Source: Halostagnicola sp. A-GB9-2 (lineage in GTDB: Archaea > Halobacteriota > Halobacteria > Halobacteriales > Natrialbaceae). Taken from it: DNA of 64,000 bases. The DNA lies in the NCBI RefSeq assembly GCF_030068615.1, contig NZ_JASJOC010000002.1:1-64000 (forward strand). The letters are read 5' to 3'. The translations under genes were made by a program, and so were the position numbers. The notes beneath the pieces are model-generated. The model searched no databases, was not told the origin of the DNA, and was given only the letters and a program-made list of their open reading frames with translations. How positions within the stretch are numbered: position 1 is the stretch's first letter; each line of letters opens with the position of its first letter. Below are positions 18,513 through 27,457 of the stretch, in pieces.

Positions 18513-18995
18513 TTAGTTGTCACCTCCCTCATCAGCGGCGTCAGCTTCTTCGACGACGATTTCGACGTCGACCTGCGGCGTGTTCCACGCCGAGGCACGT
18601 CCCATCGCTCGAGGTTTCCGACCAACGGATTCGCCGACCTTGTGGGCGGCGACGTGGGCGATCTCCATCGATTGACCGTCGAATCCCTGATGCTCTGCGT
18701 TCGAGGAAACGTTCTCGAGGAGATCGAGAAATGCCTCGCTGACTTTCTCCGGATAGCGGCCGGCGTCCCAGCCGTCGATATCCGATCGGTGACCGACGCC
18801 GCTGTTGTGTGAGCGGAACGGAACCGATTGGTTCTCGTCGATGACGTCCTGGAGGTACGCCTGTGCGTTCTCAACGGTTCGACCCTTGAGTTCGCGTGCG
18901 ACCTCCTTGCTGTGCTTGTGGCTCATGTGACGCTCCCGGAGCATCGCTTTCGCGGTGGCGTCTGGGTCGGCGTCGACTGAGTAATTGATTCCCAT
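18513..18995 (-). CDS. rpl22: Ribosomal protein uL22
   Basis: A 160-residue protein of the archaeal/eukaryotic L22/L17 form that lines the exit tunnel. Blocks: GINYSVDADPDATAKAMLRE, SHKHSKEVARELKGRTVENA, and SVGRKPRAMGRASAWNTPQV near the end. The C-terminus adds a short acidic tail. Confidence 0.94.
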   Translation of the reverse strand: MGINYSVDADPDATAKAMLRERHMSHKHSKEVARELKGRTVENAQAYLQDVIDENQSVPFRSHNSGVGHRSDIDGWDAGRYPEKVSEAFLDLLENVSSNAEHQGFDGQSMEIAHVAAHKVGESVGRKPRAMGRASAWNTPQVDVEIVVEEADAADEGGDN

Positions 18996-19002
18996 GCGTT
19001 GA

Positions 19003-19425
19003 TCACTTCAGTGGGACGAACTTCGACGAGCGAGTTGCACCGATACCGGCCTGTCCGTGTTCGACGGACGTCCGGGTCAACTGGAACTCGCCGAGATAGT
19101 GTCCGATCATCTCGGGCTCGACGCGCACGCGCTCGAAGGACTGACCGGTGTACACGGCAAACGTCAGTCCGACGAACTCCGGAAGAATCGGCATGTTCCG
19201 AAGGTGCGTGCGAATCGGATTGTTCGCAGTCGTCTCCTCGTCTTTTTCGCGGGCTTTCTCGAGCAGCTTCTGCTGTTCGACCGAAAGACCGCGTTCGATA
19301 CTTCGCCGCTTGCGAGCGGGGAGCAGTTCCACGACGTCCTCGAGTTCCATCTCCTGCAGTTCCTCGAGCGTGTGACCGCGGTAGGTGAACTCACCTTCAC
19401 GGCCGGTTCGGTAATCAGAACTCAT
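19003..19425 (-). CDS. rps19: Ribosomal protein uS19
   Basis: A 140-residue protein of the small-subunit head. Recognised by [20 protein letters not shown], by [20 protein letters not shown], and by [20 protein letters not shown] near the end. The final [14 protein letters not shown] is the conserved archaeal terminus. It overlaps L2 by ATGA. Confidence 0.95.
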   Translation of the reverse strand: MSSDYRTGREGEFTYRGHTLEELQEMELEDVVELLPARKRRSIERGLSVEQQKLLEKAREKDEETTANNPIRTHLRNMPILPEFVGLTFAVYTGQSFERVRVEPEMIGHYLGEFQLTRTSVEHGQAGIGATRSSKFVPLK

Positions 19426-20144
19426 TTGTCACCACCTCGGCCGGTACGGCGCGAGGAAATGTCTCCCACCTTCCGTCCTGGCGGTGCGTCGCGAGAGACG
19501 GACTTGGGCTTGCCGGGGTGCTGGCGGCCACCGCCACCGAAGGGGTGGTCGATCGCGTTCATCGCAACACCGCGGACGCGGGGCCACTTCGTGCCCCGGG
19601 CCTTCATCTTGTGATACTTGTTCCCTGCCTTGACGAACGGCTTTTCCGTTCGACCGCCGCCGGCGACGACGCCGACGGTTGCACGGCACTGCGGGTCGAG
19701 GCGTTTGACCTCGCCGCTGGGGAGTTGAACGACCGCGGCGTCGCGGTCGTGGGTGATCAGGTCCGCGTTGACGCCGGAGGACCGGGCGAACTTGCCGCCG
19801 TCGCCCTGGTTCGCTTCGACGTTACAGATCGGGACACCTTCGGGGATCTCCGCCAGCGGGAGCGTGTTCCCGGGCTTGATCTCCGCGGAGATGCCGACCT
19901 GAATTTCGTCGCCGACCGTGACTCCCTCGGGAGCGAGGATGAGTCGCTGGTCTCCGTCTTCGAACTCGACGGCGACGACCGGAGCCGAGCGGGCTGGATC
20001 GTGCTCGATGTCGACGATCGTTCCGCGAACGACGTCGCTGTCCTCCGGTTTCTTGTGTTCGAGCTTTGCCTTGTATCGATGTGACGGGGCGCGGAACGTC
20101 GGCGTACCGCGTCCACGTCGCTGTCCGAGAATGCGTCGTCCCAT
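19422..20144 (-). CDS. rpl2: Ribosomal protein uL2
   Basis: A 240-residue protein needed for peptidyl transferase assembly. The start [20 protein letters not shown] and the block [19 protein letters not shown] are archaeal. The conserved loop [15 protein letters not shown] near residue 205 holds the histidine implicated in 23S rRNA interaction. Two bases separate it from L23. Confidence 0.96.
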   Translation of the reverse strand: MGRRILGQRRGRGTPTFRAPSHRYKAKLEHKKPEDSDVVRGTIVDIEHDPARSAPVVAVEFEDGDQRLILAPEGVTVGDEIQVGISAEIKPGNTLPLAEIPEGVPICNVEANQGDGGKFARSSGVNADLITHDRDAAVVQLPSGEVKRLDPQCRATVGVVAGGGRTEKPFVKAGNKYHKMKARGTKWPRVRGVAMNAIDHPFGGGGRQHPGKPKSVSRDAPPGRKVGDISSRRTGRGGDK

Positions 20145-20146
20145 TC

Positions 20147-20401
20147 TCAGAACACCCCGATTCTCGAGGCGACTTCCTGCGCGTCGTCGTCCTCGGAGAG
20201 TTTGACGGTTGCTTTCTTGTTCCCGTTCATCGTTACCTGCGTGTTGACGTCAGTGACACCGACGTCGAAGCGCTCTTCGACGACATCCGCGATCTCCGGT
20301 TTGGTGGCGTCGACGTCGACGACGAACTGGAGCTTGTTCTCGAAGTCCATGTCGTTCATCGCCTTCTCGGTGACGAGCGGGTAGTCGATGATCGAACTCA
20401 T
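20147..20401 (-). CDS. rpl23: Ribosomal protein uL23
   Basis: An 84-residue protein at the tunnel exit. It shows IIDYPLVTEKAMNDMDFENK at the start and VDVNTQVTMNGNKKATVKL-like blocks later. It overlaps L4 by ATGA. Confidence 0.95.
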   Translation of the reverse strand: MSSIIDYPLVTEKAMNDMDFENKLQFVVDVDATKPEIADVVEERFDVGVTDVNTQVTMNGNKKATVKLSEDDDAQEVASRIGVF

Positions 20402-21150
20402 CGGTCTGCCACCTCCTCGAGTGCGCTTTCGGTCCAGATCGTCAGTCGACCCGGCTGGGTGCCCGGCGCGAGATCCTCCGCGTTGACTTCGGCGGCGGTC
20501 GCGACGTCGGCACCAGCGAGGTTGCGAGCGGCCCGCGATGGACCGGTCTCGCTCGAGGTGACGAAGAGGATCGATGTCGGCGTCTTGTACTTTCGGCCAC
20601 GGGTCGTCCCGCGGCCGGACCGGACGTTCCGACCCTCGTCGGCGCGCTCGATATCGGCGTCGACACCGACCTCCTCGAGGAAGGAGACGACCTCCTTCGT
20701 TTTGACGAGGTCTTCGAAATCGTCGCTGACGACCAGCGGAATTTCGGTGTCGTCGTCGAACTCGTGGCCACGGTCGGCGACGAGTTCGGCGTCGGTCGTC
20801 GCAGCGATCGCGCTGCGGACGGCCAGTTTCTTTTCTTTCGTATTGATCGATTCAGTCTGATCTTTCTCGGCTTTCGGCGGGTGTGCCTTTCGTCCCTTGA
20901 CAGCCTGTGGAACGCGGCGAGCGCGTCCGTTCTGTCGTGGAACGTGGGCCATGCCTCGGCCACTACCGAACGATTCCGCAGGCGTTCGCATGCCCGCGAA
21001 CTCGTCGGCGCCGTAGTCCTGTTTTCGATTGGCCTGTGACGTGCGGACGGCACGGGCGATCAGGTCCGGGCGGAACTGCGTGTCGAAGACCGCCGGGAGC
21101 TCGATTTCCCCTGCGTCTGCACCGTCCAGGTCGCGTACTGTTGCCTGCAT
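20398..21150 (-). CDS. rpl4: Ribosomal protein uL4
   Basis: A 250-residue protein whose long loop reaches the exit tunnel. The loop includes RTPAESFGSGRGMAHVPRQN and AVKGRKAHPPKAEKD. The C-terminal half (LVADRGHEFDDDTEIPLVVS, then TSILFVTSSETGPSRAARNL) is standard for archaeal L4. Three bases separate it from L3. Confidence 0.95.
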   Translation of the reverse strand: MQATVRDLDGADAGEIELPAVFDTQFRPDLIARAVRTSQANRKQDYGADEFAGMRTPAESFGSGRGMAHVPRQNGRARRVPQAVKGRKAHPPKAEKDQTESINTKEKKLAVRSAIAATTDAELVADRGHEFDDDTEIPLVVSDDFEDLVKTKEVVSFLEEVGVDADIERADEGRNVRSGRGTTRGRKYKTPTSILFVTSSETGPSRAARNLAGADVATAAEVNAEDLAPGTQPGRLTIWTESALEEVADR

Positions 21151-21153
21151 GGG

Positions 21154-22173
21154 TTATCCCTGGTTTGATGCGGTGGAGACGTACCGAACCTCGGGATCGA
21201 GGCGCGGCTGGTCTCCGGGTCGGATCGCCGGGCGGAAGCGTACGAGACGCTTGTTCGGCCCGGGGAGCGAGCCCTTGATCAGCGCGTGCGGCCCGTCGAC
21301 TTCGCCGTAGTTGACGAAGCCGCCGTCGACCGTCGCGTCTGCGCCGTCGCCGATGTCGACGAGGCGTTTGTTCAGTTCGGTTCGCTGGTGGTAGCCTGTC
21401 TGTCCCTGCTGTGGAACCGTCGAGCGAACGCGGCTCGGGTTCCACGGACCGAGGTTACCGATGCGGCGGCGCCATCCCTGACGGGCGTGTTTGCCCTTTC
21501 GCTTCTGGACGCCCCAGCGTTTGACAGGACCCTGGGTCCCTTTCCCTTTCGTGACGCCGCTTGCGTCGACGTACTCGCCGGCACGGAAGACATCGTTCAG
21601 GACGTGTTCGCCGCCGTCGGCGACCACGTCAAGCGCGAAGTCGACGCGTTCCTCGACGGAACCGCCGCCGACGCGCGTCTCCATGACGTCCGGCTTCTTC
21701 TTGGGGATCGACTGCAGAGATCCGGGTACTGTGTGGGTGATGACGCGGATGTCGTGGACGCGACCCTGTTCGAGCAGGTCGCGAAGCTTGGCCTCCTCGG
21801 CCTCGACATCGTAGTCATCCCCGGGAAGGTCCAGAACGCGATCGAGATCGTCGTCGAACTCGTCGGTCCAGACCTCGGTTATCGGCTTGATACCATACGG
21901 TGTGTCTTCGTACGCACGCAGAGCAACGGCGCGCATTGGCGGCGTCTCCACGATGGTAACGGGAACGGTCGTCTCCATTCCCTCGGTCGTCGAGTTAGCG
22001 GCGTCGTCGACCATTACCACGTGGGTCATGCCGGCCTTGTAGCCCGCGAAGCCCTGGAGCGTTGGCTGTCCATCGTCGTCCGGCCACGAGTTGAATCGTG
22101 GGACCTCGCTGGTCGCACGCTGTCGTGGACCGAACCCGAGTGAGCCTTTGCGTGGTGCGTTTGGTTGTGGCAT
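21154..22173 (-). CDS. rpl3: Ribosomal protein uL3
   Basis: A 339-residue protein of the archaeal/eukaryotic form. The start PQPNAPRKGSLGFGPRQRAT, the block GVTKGKGTQGPVKRWGVQKR, and GWRRRIGNLGPWNPSRVRST identify it. It is the first ribosomal protein of the cluster, 4 bases downstream of the SPOUT methyltransferase gene. Confidence 0.95.
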   Translation of the reverse strand: MPQPNAPRKGSLGFGPRQRATSEVPRFNSWPDDDGQPTLQGFAGYKAGMTHVVMVDDAANSTTEGMETTVPVTIVETPPMRAVALRAYEDTPYGIKPITEVWTDEFDDDLDRVLDLPGDDYDVEAEEAKLRDLLEQGRVHDIRVITHTVPGSLQSIPKKKPDVMETRVGGGSVEERVDFALDVVADGGEHVLNDVFRAGEYVDASGVTKGKGTQGPVKRWGVQKRKGKHARQGWRRRIGNLGPWNPSRVRSTVPQQGQTGYHQRTELNKRLVDIGDGADATVDGGFVNYGEVDGPHALIKGSLPGPNKRLVRFRPAIRPGDQPRLDPEVRYVSTASNQG

Positions 22174-22177
22174 TCTA

Positions 22178-23059
22178 TCACGCTCTCAATGTGAGGGGAG
22201 CGAGCGTGGCGAACAGAGCCTCCTCCGTTCTCACCACGCCGCTTCCCTGGTTCGGAACCGTATTGAGCCAGAGGTCGAACCCCGGATCGCCGTTGGGTTC
22301 GACGTCTGCGTCGTCCTCCGCATCGAGCCGTTTAACACCGTCTTTCTGAACGGCGTCGGCGTCGATGCCGAGGATTGCCGGCAGCCCTCTTTCGGGCGCA
22401 CCGAACGCGACGGTGAGACCGTCTCGTTCGATCCGTCCGGCCAGCGTCTCGAGTTTCCCCACGGTGAGCGGTTCACCGAACCGGGAAGCTGCGATTCGGA
22501 CGCCAGCGTCCTCACGGCTGAGGGCCGCCGAAAGGTCCGTTTCCTCAATCGATAGCCCCTGCGTGGGCTTGTCGACGATTTTCGCACGGACCGGTCGTCG
22601 CGAAGAGATCCTGACTGTCACGCGCTCTCCCTGCTCGAGTGCCATATCCGACGGCACGTTGAGAGAGATCGGGTGTTGCAGACCGCAATTGACCCGGACG
22701 CGTTGATCAGGTCCGACCTCGGTCACGATTCCTTGTCTTTTCGACCCCGAATCGTCGGATTCGGAGCCGGTCTGTGACGTGGCGCGGAGCGGCGGTAAGA
22801 CACCCACGTACTCCAGTTCGTCCCGTTTGCCCCAGATCTCCTTTCGAAGATGCGGAGGCGTCGTGGCGTACCGCAGTACGGTGCTTACGAATCCGCCGTC
22901 GAGATCGCCCCGTTCGCCGTCCCGATCTGGGTAGACGATTAGGCGATCGGCCCGATAGATCGTCGCCGCGCGGGCAACGTATCCGAGTTTGCGAGTAGCC
23001 TCGCGTTTGTCCTCGGCTTCTCGAGCGAGTGACGACGGCACGAGTACGCTTGTGGTCAT
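22178..23059 (-). CDS. SPOUT-fold RNA methyltransferase (SPOUT1/C9orf114-like)
   Basis: A 293-residue protein at the head of the ribosomal cluster. The N-terminus MTTSVLVPSSLAREAEDKRE, then AATIYRADRLIVYPDRDGER and FVSTVLRYATTPPHLRK, match the family annotated as putative RNA uridine-N3 methyltransferase. An inserted OB-like region (residues 95-160) follows, then the C-terminal SPOUT segment with FGAPERGLPAILG and DLWLNTVPNQGSGVVRTEEA, the knotted cofactor site. ATG 23059 is preferred over an upstream ATG because the extra 44 residues would overlap the TATA box. The target RNA is unknown; its place suggests rRNA. Confidence 0.85.
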   Translation of the reverse strand: MTTSVLVPSSLAREAEDKREATRKLGYVARAATIYRADRLIVYPDRDGERGDLDGGFVSTVLRYATTPPHLRKEIWGKRDELEYVGVLPPLRATSQTGSESDDSGSKRQGIVTEVGPDQRVRVNCGLQHPISLNVPSDMALEQGERVTVRISSRRPVRAKIVDKPTQGLSIEETDLSAALSREDAGVRIAASRFGEPLTVGKLETLAGRIERDGLTVAFGAPERGLPAILGIDADAVQKDGVKRLDAEDDADVEPNGDPGFDLWLNTVPNQGSGVVRTEEALFATLAPLTLRA

Positions 23060-23114
23060 ACCGTGACGCTTCGGCGCCTCGTCACTAGACTGTAGCGATA
23101 TTTCCCGACGGGAT

Positions 23115-23122
23115 CTTAAAAG
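23115..23122 (-). promoter_or_regulatory. TATA box of the ribosomal protein cluster
   Basis: CTTTTAAG on the minus strand lies 56-63 bases before the ATG at 23059, predicting transcription from about 23092 with a leader of about 33 bases. It is the only strong TATA-like sequence I see before the 24-gene minus-strand cluster. The rest of 23060-23365 holds no gene that I can support. Confidence 0.5.
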
Positions 23123-23365
23123 GGTAGCGGAATCTCTTTCCGGCTGTGAACCTCTCACAGTATCGAATTCGTGCGTATCAGACACATGCATAGTTCCGTT
23201 GCATAACGTGTCCGAAATTTTGACTTACTGCGGGCAAATATGCGGGTTTCGAAGGGAGTGGCGCTCGAGCGAGTGAAATCGCCGCCCTCGTGTGATTGTC
23301 TCTCGATATCGGATCAATTCGCAACCCTTATACACCTCTCCAGATGTATTTAGAAGTGTAGCAGG

Positions 23366-23436
23366 GCGTTGGTAGTGTAGTGGTATCACGTGACCTTGCC
23401 ATGGTCACAACCTGGGTTCAAATCCCAGCCAACGCA
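23366..23436 (+). tRNA. tRNA-Gly (GCC)
   Basis: A 71-nt tRNA without encoded CCA. Acceptor GCGTTGG pairs with CCAACGC, discriminator A at 23436. The anticodon stem TGACC/GGTCA encloses TTGCCAT with anticodon GCC. The T-arm is CTGGG TTCAAAT CCCAG. Two copies of its 3' end follow downstream. Confidence 0.96.
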
Positions 23437-23545
23437 TCTTTCTCCGAACAATTACGTGAGGAGAAAGATCTCTCTGGAATTTGAATCAGAGAGTGAAACG
23501 AACGAAGTGAGTGGAACGACCGTGGTTCAAATCCCAGCCAACGCA
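23437..23545 (+). repeat. tRNA-Gly tail array, unit 1
   Basis: This 109-base unit ends with a 22-base exact copy of the tRNA-Gly 3' end (23524-23545, T-loop through discriminator). It begins, on the base after the tRNA, with a 9-bp perfect hairpin: TCTTTCTCC (23437-23445) with GGAGAAAGA (23460-23468). Between them, CTGGAATTTGAATC (23474-23487) matches the inverted T-arm at 12 of 14 positions and is itself flanked by CTCTCT/AGAGAG. Confidence 0.85.
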
Positions 23546-23688
23546 TTTTCCAAACTCACTTTCCACGAGCATTGCGTAGCAATTCGAGTATTCGAGTTTG
23601 GAAAAATCCATCTGGATTTGAATTATACTGAGGTTCTGCGAGCGTCGCGAGCAGGTTCTCAGGAGTAGTTCAAATCCCAGTCAACGCT
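23546..23688 (+). repeat. tRNA-Gly tail array, unit 2
   Basis: A second unit of about 142 bases ends with a 20-base copy of the tRNA-Gly 3' end (23668-23687) with one mismatch. It starts with a 12-bp perfect hairpin: TTTTCCAAACTC (23546-23557) with GAGTTTGGAAAA (23594-23605). CTGGATTTGAAT (23612-23623) is an inverted T-arm box. A second hairpin, CTGAG...CTCAG with inner CTGC/GCAG, lies at about 23628-23662. After it, 23689-23771 holds a weaker TCGC...GCGA hairpin and GGATTGAA but no clear third copy. Confidence 0.8.
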
Positions 23689-23771
23689 CTTTTATCGCGA
23701 ACAAACTCGTGAGCGACAACAGTAGTCCGGATTGAAGCGGGTATTGATCGATCATTGCGGGGTCGTTCGTC

Positions 23772-25349
23772 TCAACACGTCCCAGTAATCCGCTCGAGAG
23801 CCTCGGGATCATCGACCGGCCCATCCGGCCCGACGGGTTGCTCGAGGTAGTAGATCGTCAGTACCTCGATCTCGTGATCCGAACGATCACAGAGGTACTC
23901 GAGTACGGGTTCGTACTGGCTCTCGTCGGCGTGGCTCATATCCGTCCCGTAGCGTTTCCAGAGCGTCGTCGGGAACGTTTCGGCGGGGTTCGGCGGGCGA
24001 TCCAGCGTGGCTTCGCCGCCGTGAGTAAGATCGATCGTCTTCCCGGACTCGAGTTTGGCTTCGGCGACGTAGCCACTCGAAGCATCCGGCGGGTTCGGGG
24101 CGAAGAACGTCCAGCCGACGTCACCCATGTCTTCTTCTAGTTCCGGAGCGGGCGAGTCGACCAGACCGACCTGAGCAGTCTGCCAAAACACCAACGTGAG
24201 GAGCACGACGACGAGCAATCCGGATGCACAAAGTCCCCCGATTCGGCGGGTCGCGGACGGAACCGTAATCGCCGGAATCGAACGTGACTTGAGCGGGGAA
24301 CCGCGGGGACGGCTGGCCCGGATGCTGGTTTCGATGCGCTCGAGCGCGTCTCGAGCCCGACTGCGTTCGATCGACTCCCAGATCTCCGGCGGGAGGAACA
24401 ACAGCAATCCGGTTATCAGCACGAAAGGGAACACACCGAGACGCATCGTTGCGGCCATTCCAAGGTGGGTGCAGACGAACGCGACAACGACTGCGCTTCT
24501 GAGTTTTCCGCTACACAGGACGAGAAGCGGAGCGGCCGACAGCGTCGCGATCCAGAGCCAGTTGACTGCGGTTAGGACCGTCGAGAGATCCGAGAGAGAT
24601 GGACCGAGCAGAACGACGAACTGCTCGAGATGCATGGTTCGCCGGACGGCGATTCCGTTCATCCAAGCCTCGCTCTGGAACTTGAAAACCGCGTTCGTCG
24701 CGTAGATGAGGACGATGTGGGCGAGAATTGTAACCGTCGCAACGGAGACGACTTGTGCCGCGTCGCCGGTCACCCCGTCTTCTGTTTCACCAGGCCCTGC
24801 TCGTTCTGGGTCGCCGGTGACTTCTCGAGACCGTCTTCGAGCGGTTCTTCGGGCATCGATCGACCACCGGGTACCAAGCGGGAGGAACAGACCGAGAAAC
24901 AGAAACGAGGTCAGGATGGTGTCGCCGCCGTTGAGAACGTATGGATTCCGGGCCTGAAGCGAGGCGAGGAGGACGAACGAAACAAACGTTGCGAGGCGAG
25001 TTCGGTAGCCGAGAGACAGGGAGACGGCGAAGAGTCCGGCGACCGCGAACAGAACCGCCTGCACCCACATCGATCCTGATAGCGCGTGGATTGACGCCGA
25101 TGCAAACGCCGGATACACCTCAGCGAGCGCGGATCGTGGAAGGACGCCTGCATCGGTGTAGAACGGTACGGTTCCCGGGACTCGGAGGAGAAGCAGATCG
25201 AGGAGGATGACGATACCGAGGGCGATTCGGAACGCGGCGAGGGCTCGAGGGTCGATTCCGAGTCGCGATCCGATCACCGAACGGACGCTCGAGGAATCAC
25301 CTGAACTGCTGGAATCCCGGCCCGGTGCGGGAGAAGGATCGTCGGTCAT
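23772..25349 (-). CDS. HTTM-domain membrane protein
   Basis: A 525-residue integral membrane protein. The N-terminal block RLGIDPRALAAFRIALGIVI, then FYTDAGVLPRS, matches HTTM proteins, a family related to vitamin K-dependent gamma-carboxylase. About eight membrane helices occupy residues 40-395. The C-terminal 130 residues (from VDSPAPELEEDMGDVGWTFF) are predicted outside and include FFAPNPPDASSGYV. The reaction in archaea is unknown. A poly-polar N-terminus of 30 residues precedes the domain. It converges on the tRNA-Gly array. Confidence 0.8.
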   Translation of the reverse strand: MTDDPSPAPGRDSSSSGDSSSVRSVIGSRLGIDPRALAAFRIALGIVILLDLLLLRVPGTVPFYTDAGVLPRSALAEVYPAFASASIHALSGSMWVQAVLFAVAGLFAVSLSLGYRTRLATFVSFVLLASLQARNPYVLNGGDTILTSFLFLGLFLPLGTRWSIDARRTARRRSREVTGDPERAGPGETEDGVTGDAAQVVSVATVTILAHIVLIYATNAVFKFQSEAWMNGIAVRRTMHLEQFVVLLGPSLSDLSTVLTAVNWLWIATLSAAPLLVLCSGKLRSAVVVAFVCTHLGMAATMRLGVFPFVLITGLLLFLPPEIWESIERSRARDALERIETSIRASRPRGSPLKSRSIPAITVPSATRRIGGLCASGLLVVVLLTLVFWQTAQVGLVDSPAPELEEDMGDVGWTFFAPNPPDASSGYVAEAKLESGKTIDLTHGGEATLDRPPNPAETFPTTLWKRYGTDMSHADESQYEPVLEYLCDRSDHEIEVLTIYYLEQPVGPDGPVDDPEALERITGTC

Positions 25350-25430
25350 GCAACGAGTTCAATCGCTTTCGGGGTTGTCAACCCCTCTATAAGTGTTTTC
25401 CCCTCCGGCGATCGGAACCGATCGGCGCGG

Positions 25431-25437
25431 GATATAA
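25431..25437 (+). promoter_or_regulatory. TATA box for the CinA-type gene
   Basis: GATATAA is centred about 29 bases before ATG 25463, predicting a leaderless or nearly leaderless transcript and supporting that start. Confidence 0.55.
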
Positions 25438-25462
25438 CTGCCGACGACGAGAACGGTCTCGT

Positions 25463-26209
25463 ATGCAGGTCGCTATTCTCACGATCGGTGACGAACTGCT
25501 CGCCGGGCAAACGACGAATACGAACGCGTCGTGGCTGGGCTCGCAGATCACCGACCGCGGCGGCTCCGTCCGCCGGATTCTGACGATCCCCGACGATCGG
25601 GAACTCATCGCGGAGACCGTCTCACGGTGGAGCGAGACGTTCGATGCCGTCGTCGTTACCGGGGGTCTCGGCGGGACGCCGGACGACGTCACGATCGAGG
25701 CGGTCGCGGCCGGTCTCGAGCGCGACCTCGTGGTCTTTCCCGACGTTCGAGAACAGATCCTCGAGAAGGGACGCGAACTGCGGGCGGAACGACCGGAGTT
25801 CTTCGAGGAGTACGACCTCGAGTTCGACGTCGACGCCGCGGCCTCGCTTCCCGATGGTGCCAGATCGATCGTCACGGATGCCGGCTGGTCGCCGGGCTGT
25901 GTGATCGAGAACGTCTACGTCTTCGCCGGGATCCCTGACGAAATGAAGGCCATGTTCGATGTCGTCGAAACCGAGTTCTCCGGCGACATCGTTTCGCAGA
26001 CCGTGTTCACGCCTGCCCCCGAAGGGTCCCTTCGGGCGGTTCTCGAGGGGGTGGGCGAACAGTTCGACGTCTCGGTCGGCAGTTATCCTCAGAGTGAGGA
26101 CCGATTAGGACGACTTCGGATTACCGGAACTGACGAGGCCACCGTCGAGGATGCGACGGCGTGGATCCGAGAACGGGTCGAGACGGGTCAACCACCCGAC
26201 TCGAAGTAA
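25463..26209 (+). CDS. CinA-type / molybdopterin-binding domain protein
   Basis: A 248-residue protein with the MoCF fold of COG1058. Family signatures are ILTIGDELLAGQTTNTNASW at the N-terminus and VVTGGLGGTPDDVTIEAVA near residue 68. CinA N-terminal domains act on nucleotides (ADP-ribose or FAD pyrophosphatase activity reported in relatives); the amidase domain of bacterial CinA is absent, as is usual in archaea. ATG 25463 is chosen for the family start and for a TATA box 29 bases upstream, although the frame opens earlier. Precise substrate here is not known. Confidence 0.85.
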   Translation: MQVAILTIGDELLAGQTTNTNASWLGSQITDRGGSVRRILTIPDDRELIAETVSRWSETFDAVVVTGGLGGTPDDVTIEAVAAGLERDLVVFPDVREQILEKGRELRAERPEFFEEYDLEFDVDAAASLPDGARSIVTDAGWSPGCVIENVYVFAGIPDEMKAMFDVVETEFSGDIVSQTVFTPAPEGSLRAVLEGVGEQFDVSVGSYPQSEDRLGRLRITGTDEATVEDATAWIRERVETGQPPDSK

Positions 26210-26260
26210 GCTCGGATTCGGCGGATGGCGGACCGAGTCAACGAAGATCCTTGCTGACTA

Positions 26261-26268
26261 TTTTATAC
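26261..26268 (+). promoter_or_regulatory. TATA box for the 26294 acetyltransferase
   Basis: TTTTATAC lies about 29 bases before ATG 26294, giving a leaderless prediction. Confidence 0.55.
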
Positions 26269-26293
26269 AGCGTGTGCGTACGGTGGCAAACGA

Positions 26294-26899
26294 ATGTTCC
26301 CCGAAACCCTCGAAACCGAGCGCCTCGAGTTCAGAAAACTCACTCGAGAAACGATCGACCCGCTCGAACTGTACGAGTACCGAAACCCTGACAGCGGATT
26401 CGACGAGGTTGCGACCCATTTGACCGACGAGGTTCATCACACCCCAGAGGAGTCCCGGCAGTATCTCCTCGAGTCAGCGGAACAGTGGGATGAGCGTACG
26501 CGCGCGAACTGGGCGATGTATCCGGCCGCCGAGGAACCGAACGCCGGTGAGTTCGCGGGTGTTGCCAGCCTGATCCCGCTCTGGGAGAAACGAACTGCTC
26601 GGCTCGGCGTCTGGCTCCGGAAGCCGTTCTGGGGTCGTGGCTACTCGGGTGAACGAGCCGCCGCGTTAATCGAGCTCGCGTTCGAGGAGCTCGATCTCGA
26701 GATGGTTTCGGCGGGGTATCTGGCTGGAAACGAGAACTCGAAACGAGCGATCGAGAAGTACGTCGACCGCTTCGACGGCGAGTACGATGGGATCCTCCGT
26801 AACTGGGTTCCTATCGGTGATTCGGTTCGCGACCTCCACCGCTACACAATTACTCGAGAGCAGTATCGCGAGTCGCGACGTTTCTCGGACTCGAAGTGA
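26294..26899 (+). CDS. GNAT acetyltransferase, RimJ/RimL type
   Basis: A 201-residue N-acetyltransferase. The start LETERLEFRKLTRETIDPLE is typical of the RimJ/RimL group. Acetyl-CoA binding is suggested by VWLRKPFWGRGYSGERAAAL near residue 112, and the terminal strand by AGNENSKRAIEKY. Members acetylate protein N-termini or small amines; the substrate here cannot be read from sequence. The next gene is a second GNAT protein on the opposite strand, with no close similarity. Confidence 0.85.
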   Translation: MFPETLETERLEFRKLTRETIDPLELYEYRNPDSGFDEVATHLTDEVHHTPEESRQYLLESAEQWDERTRANWAMYPAAEEPNAGEFAGVASLIPLWEKRTARLGVWLRKPFWGRGYSGERAAALIELAFEELDLEMVSAGYLAGNENSKRAIEKYVDRFDGEYDGILRNWVPIGDSVRDLHRYTITREQYRESRRFSDSK

Positions 26900-26929
26900 G
26901 ATGACCGGGCTACCGGAGTTGTCTATCTG

Positions 26930-27457
26930 TCACTCGAGCGGCCGGGAAACGAGTTCGCCCCAATGGTCGAACCCGTATCGCTCGTAGAAGGCCTGGGCGC
27001 GGTCATTAGCCCGATCGACGTCGAGGACGACGCGCTCGAGGGGGAGGTCCTGTTCGGAAAGAACCTCGAGCGCGCGTTCCATGAGTCGGTCGGCAACACC
27101 AGTTCCTCGGTGTGGCTCGGCGACGAAGAGTTCGTTCACGACGCCGGCATCCCAGATGAGCGAGAGCGACTCTGGCAGGACGAATATGTAGCCGACGAGG
27201 CGTTCGCCTCCGTCGGTCGTTCGACCGGCAGTCGCGTTCCGTTCGGCAACCAGGATGGATTGGGCTGCTTCTTCGGTACAGCGTTCGGCCCACTCGAGAT
27301 ACCGAGTTCGGTACTCGCCTGTCAATTTCTGCTCGTAGATCTCGGCTTTCTGTTCGCCCCCAGTATCAGTTCCCAGTCCGAGTTCGAACTGGCGCTTGAG
27401 CCGCCAGAGGCCGTCGCGGTCCGTCTCGAGGTCGGCGGAGCGAATCTCGATCGACAT
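26930..27457 (-). CDS. GNAT acetyltransferase
   Basis: A 175-residue N-acetyltransferase with the classical GNAT motif A: VVNELFVAEPHRGTGVADRL at about residues 105-124, followed by VVLDVDRANDRAQAFYERYG. The N-terminal 60 residues are helical and not distinctive. It converges with the preceding acetyltransferase, with 30 bases between the stops. Substrate unknown. Confidence 0.85.
   Translation of the reverse strand: MSIEIRSADLETDRDGLWRLKRQFELGLGTDTGGEQKAEIYEQKLTGEYRTRYLEWAERCTEEAAQSILVAERNATAGRTTDGGERLVGYIFVLPESLSLIWDAGVVNELFVAEPHRGTGVADRLMERALEVLSEQDLPLERVVLDVDRANDRAQAFYERYGFDHWGELVSRPLE

Noticed and set aside
23437-23688. Possible CRISPR array after tRNA-Gly
   Set aside because: Only two repeat copies, unequal spacers, and each repeat is the tRNA 3' end; no cas genes nearby.
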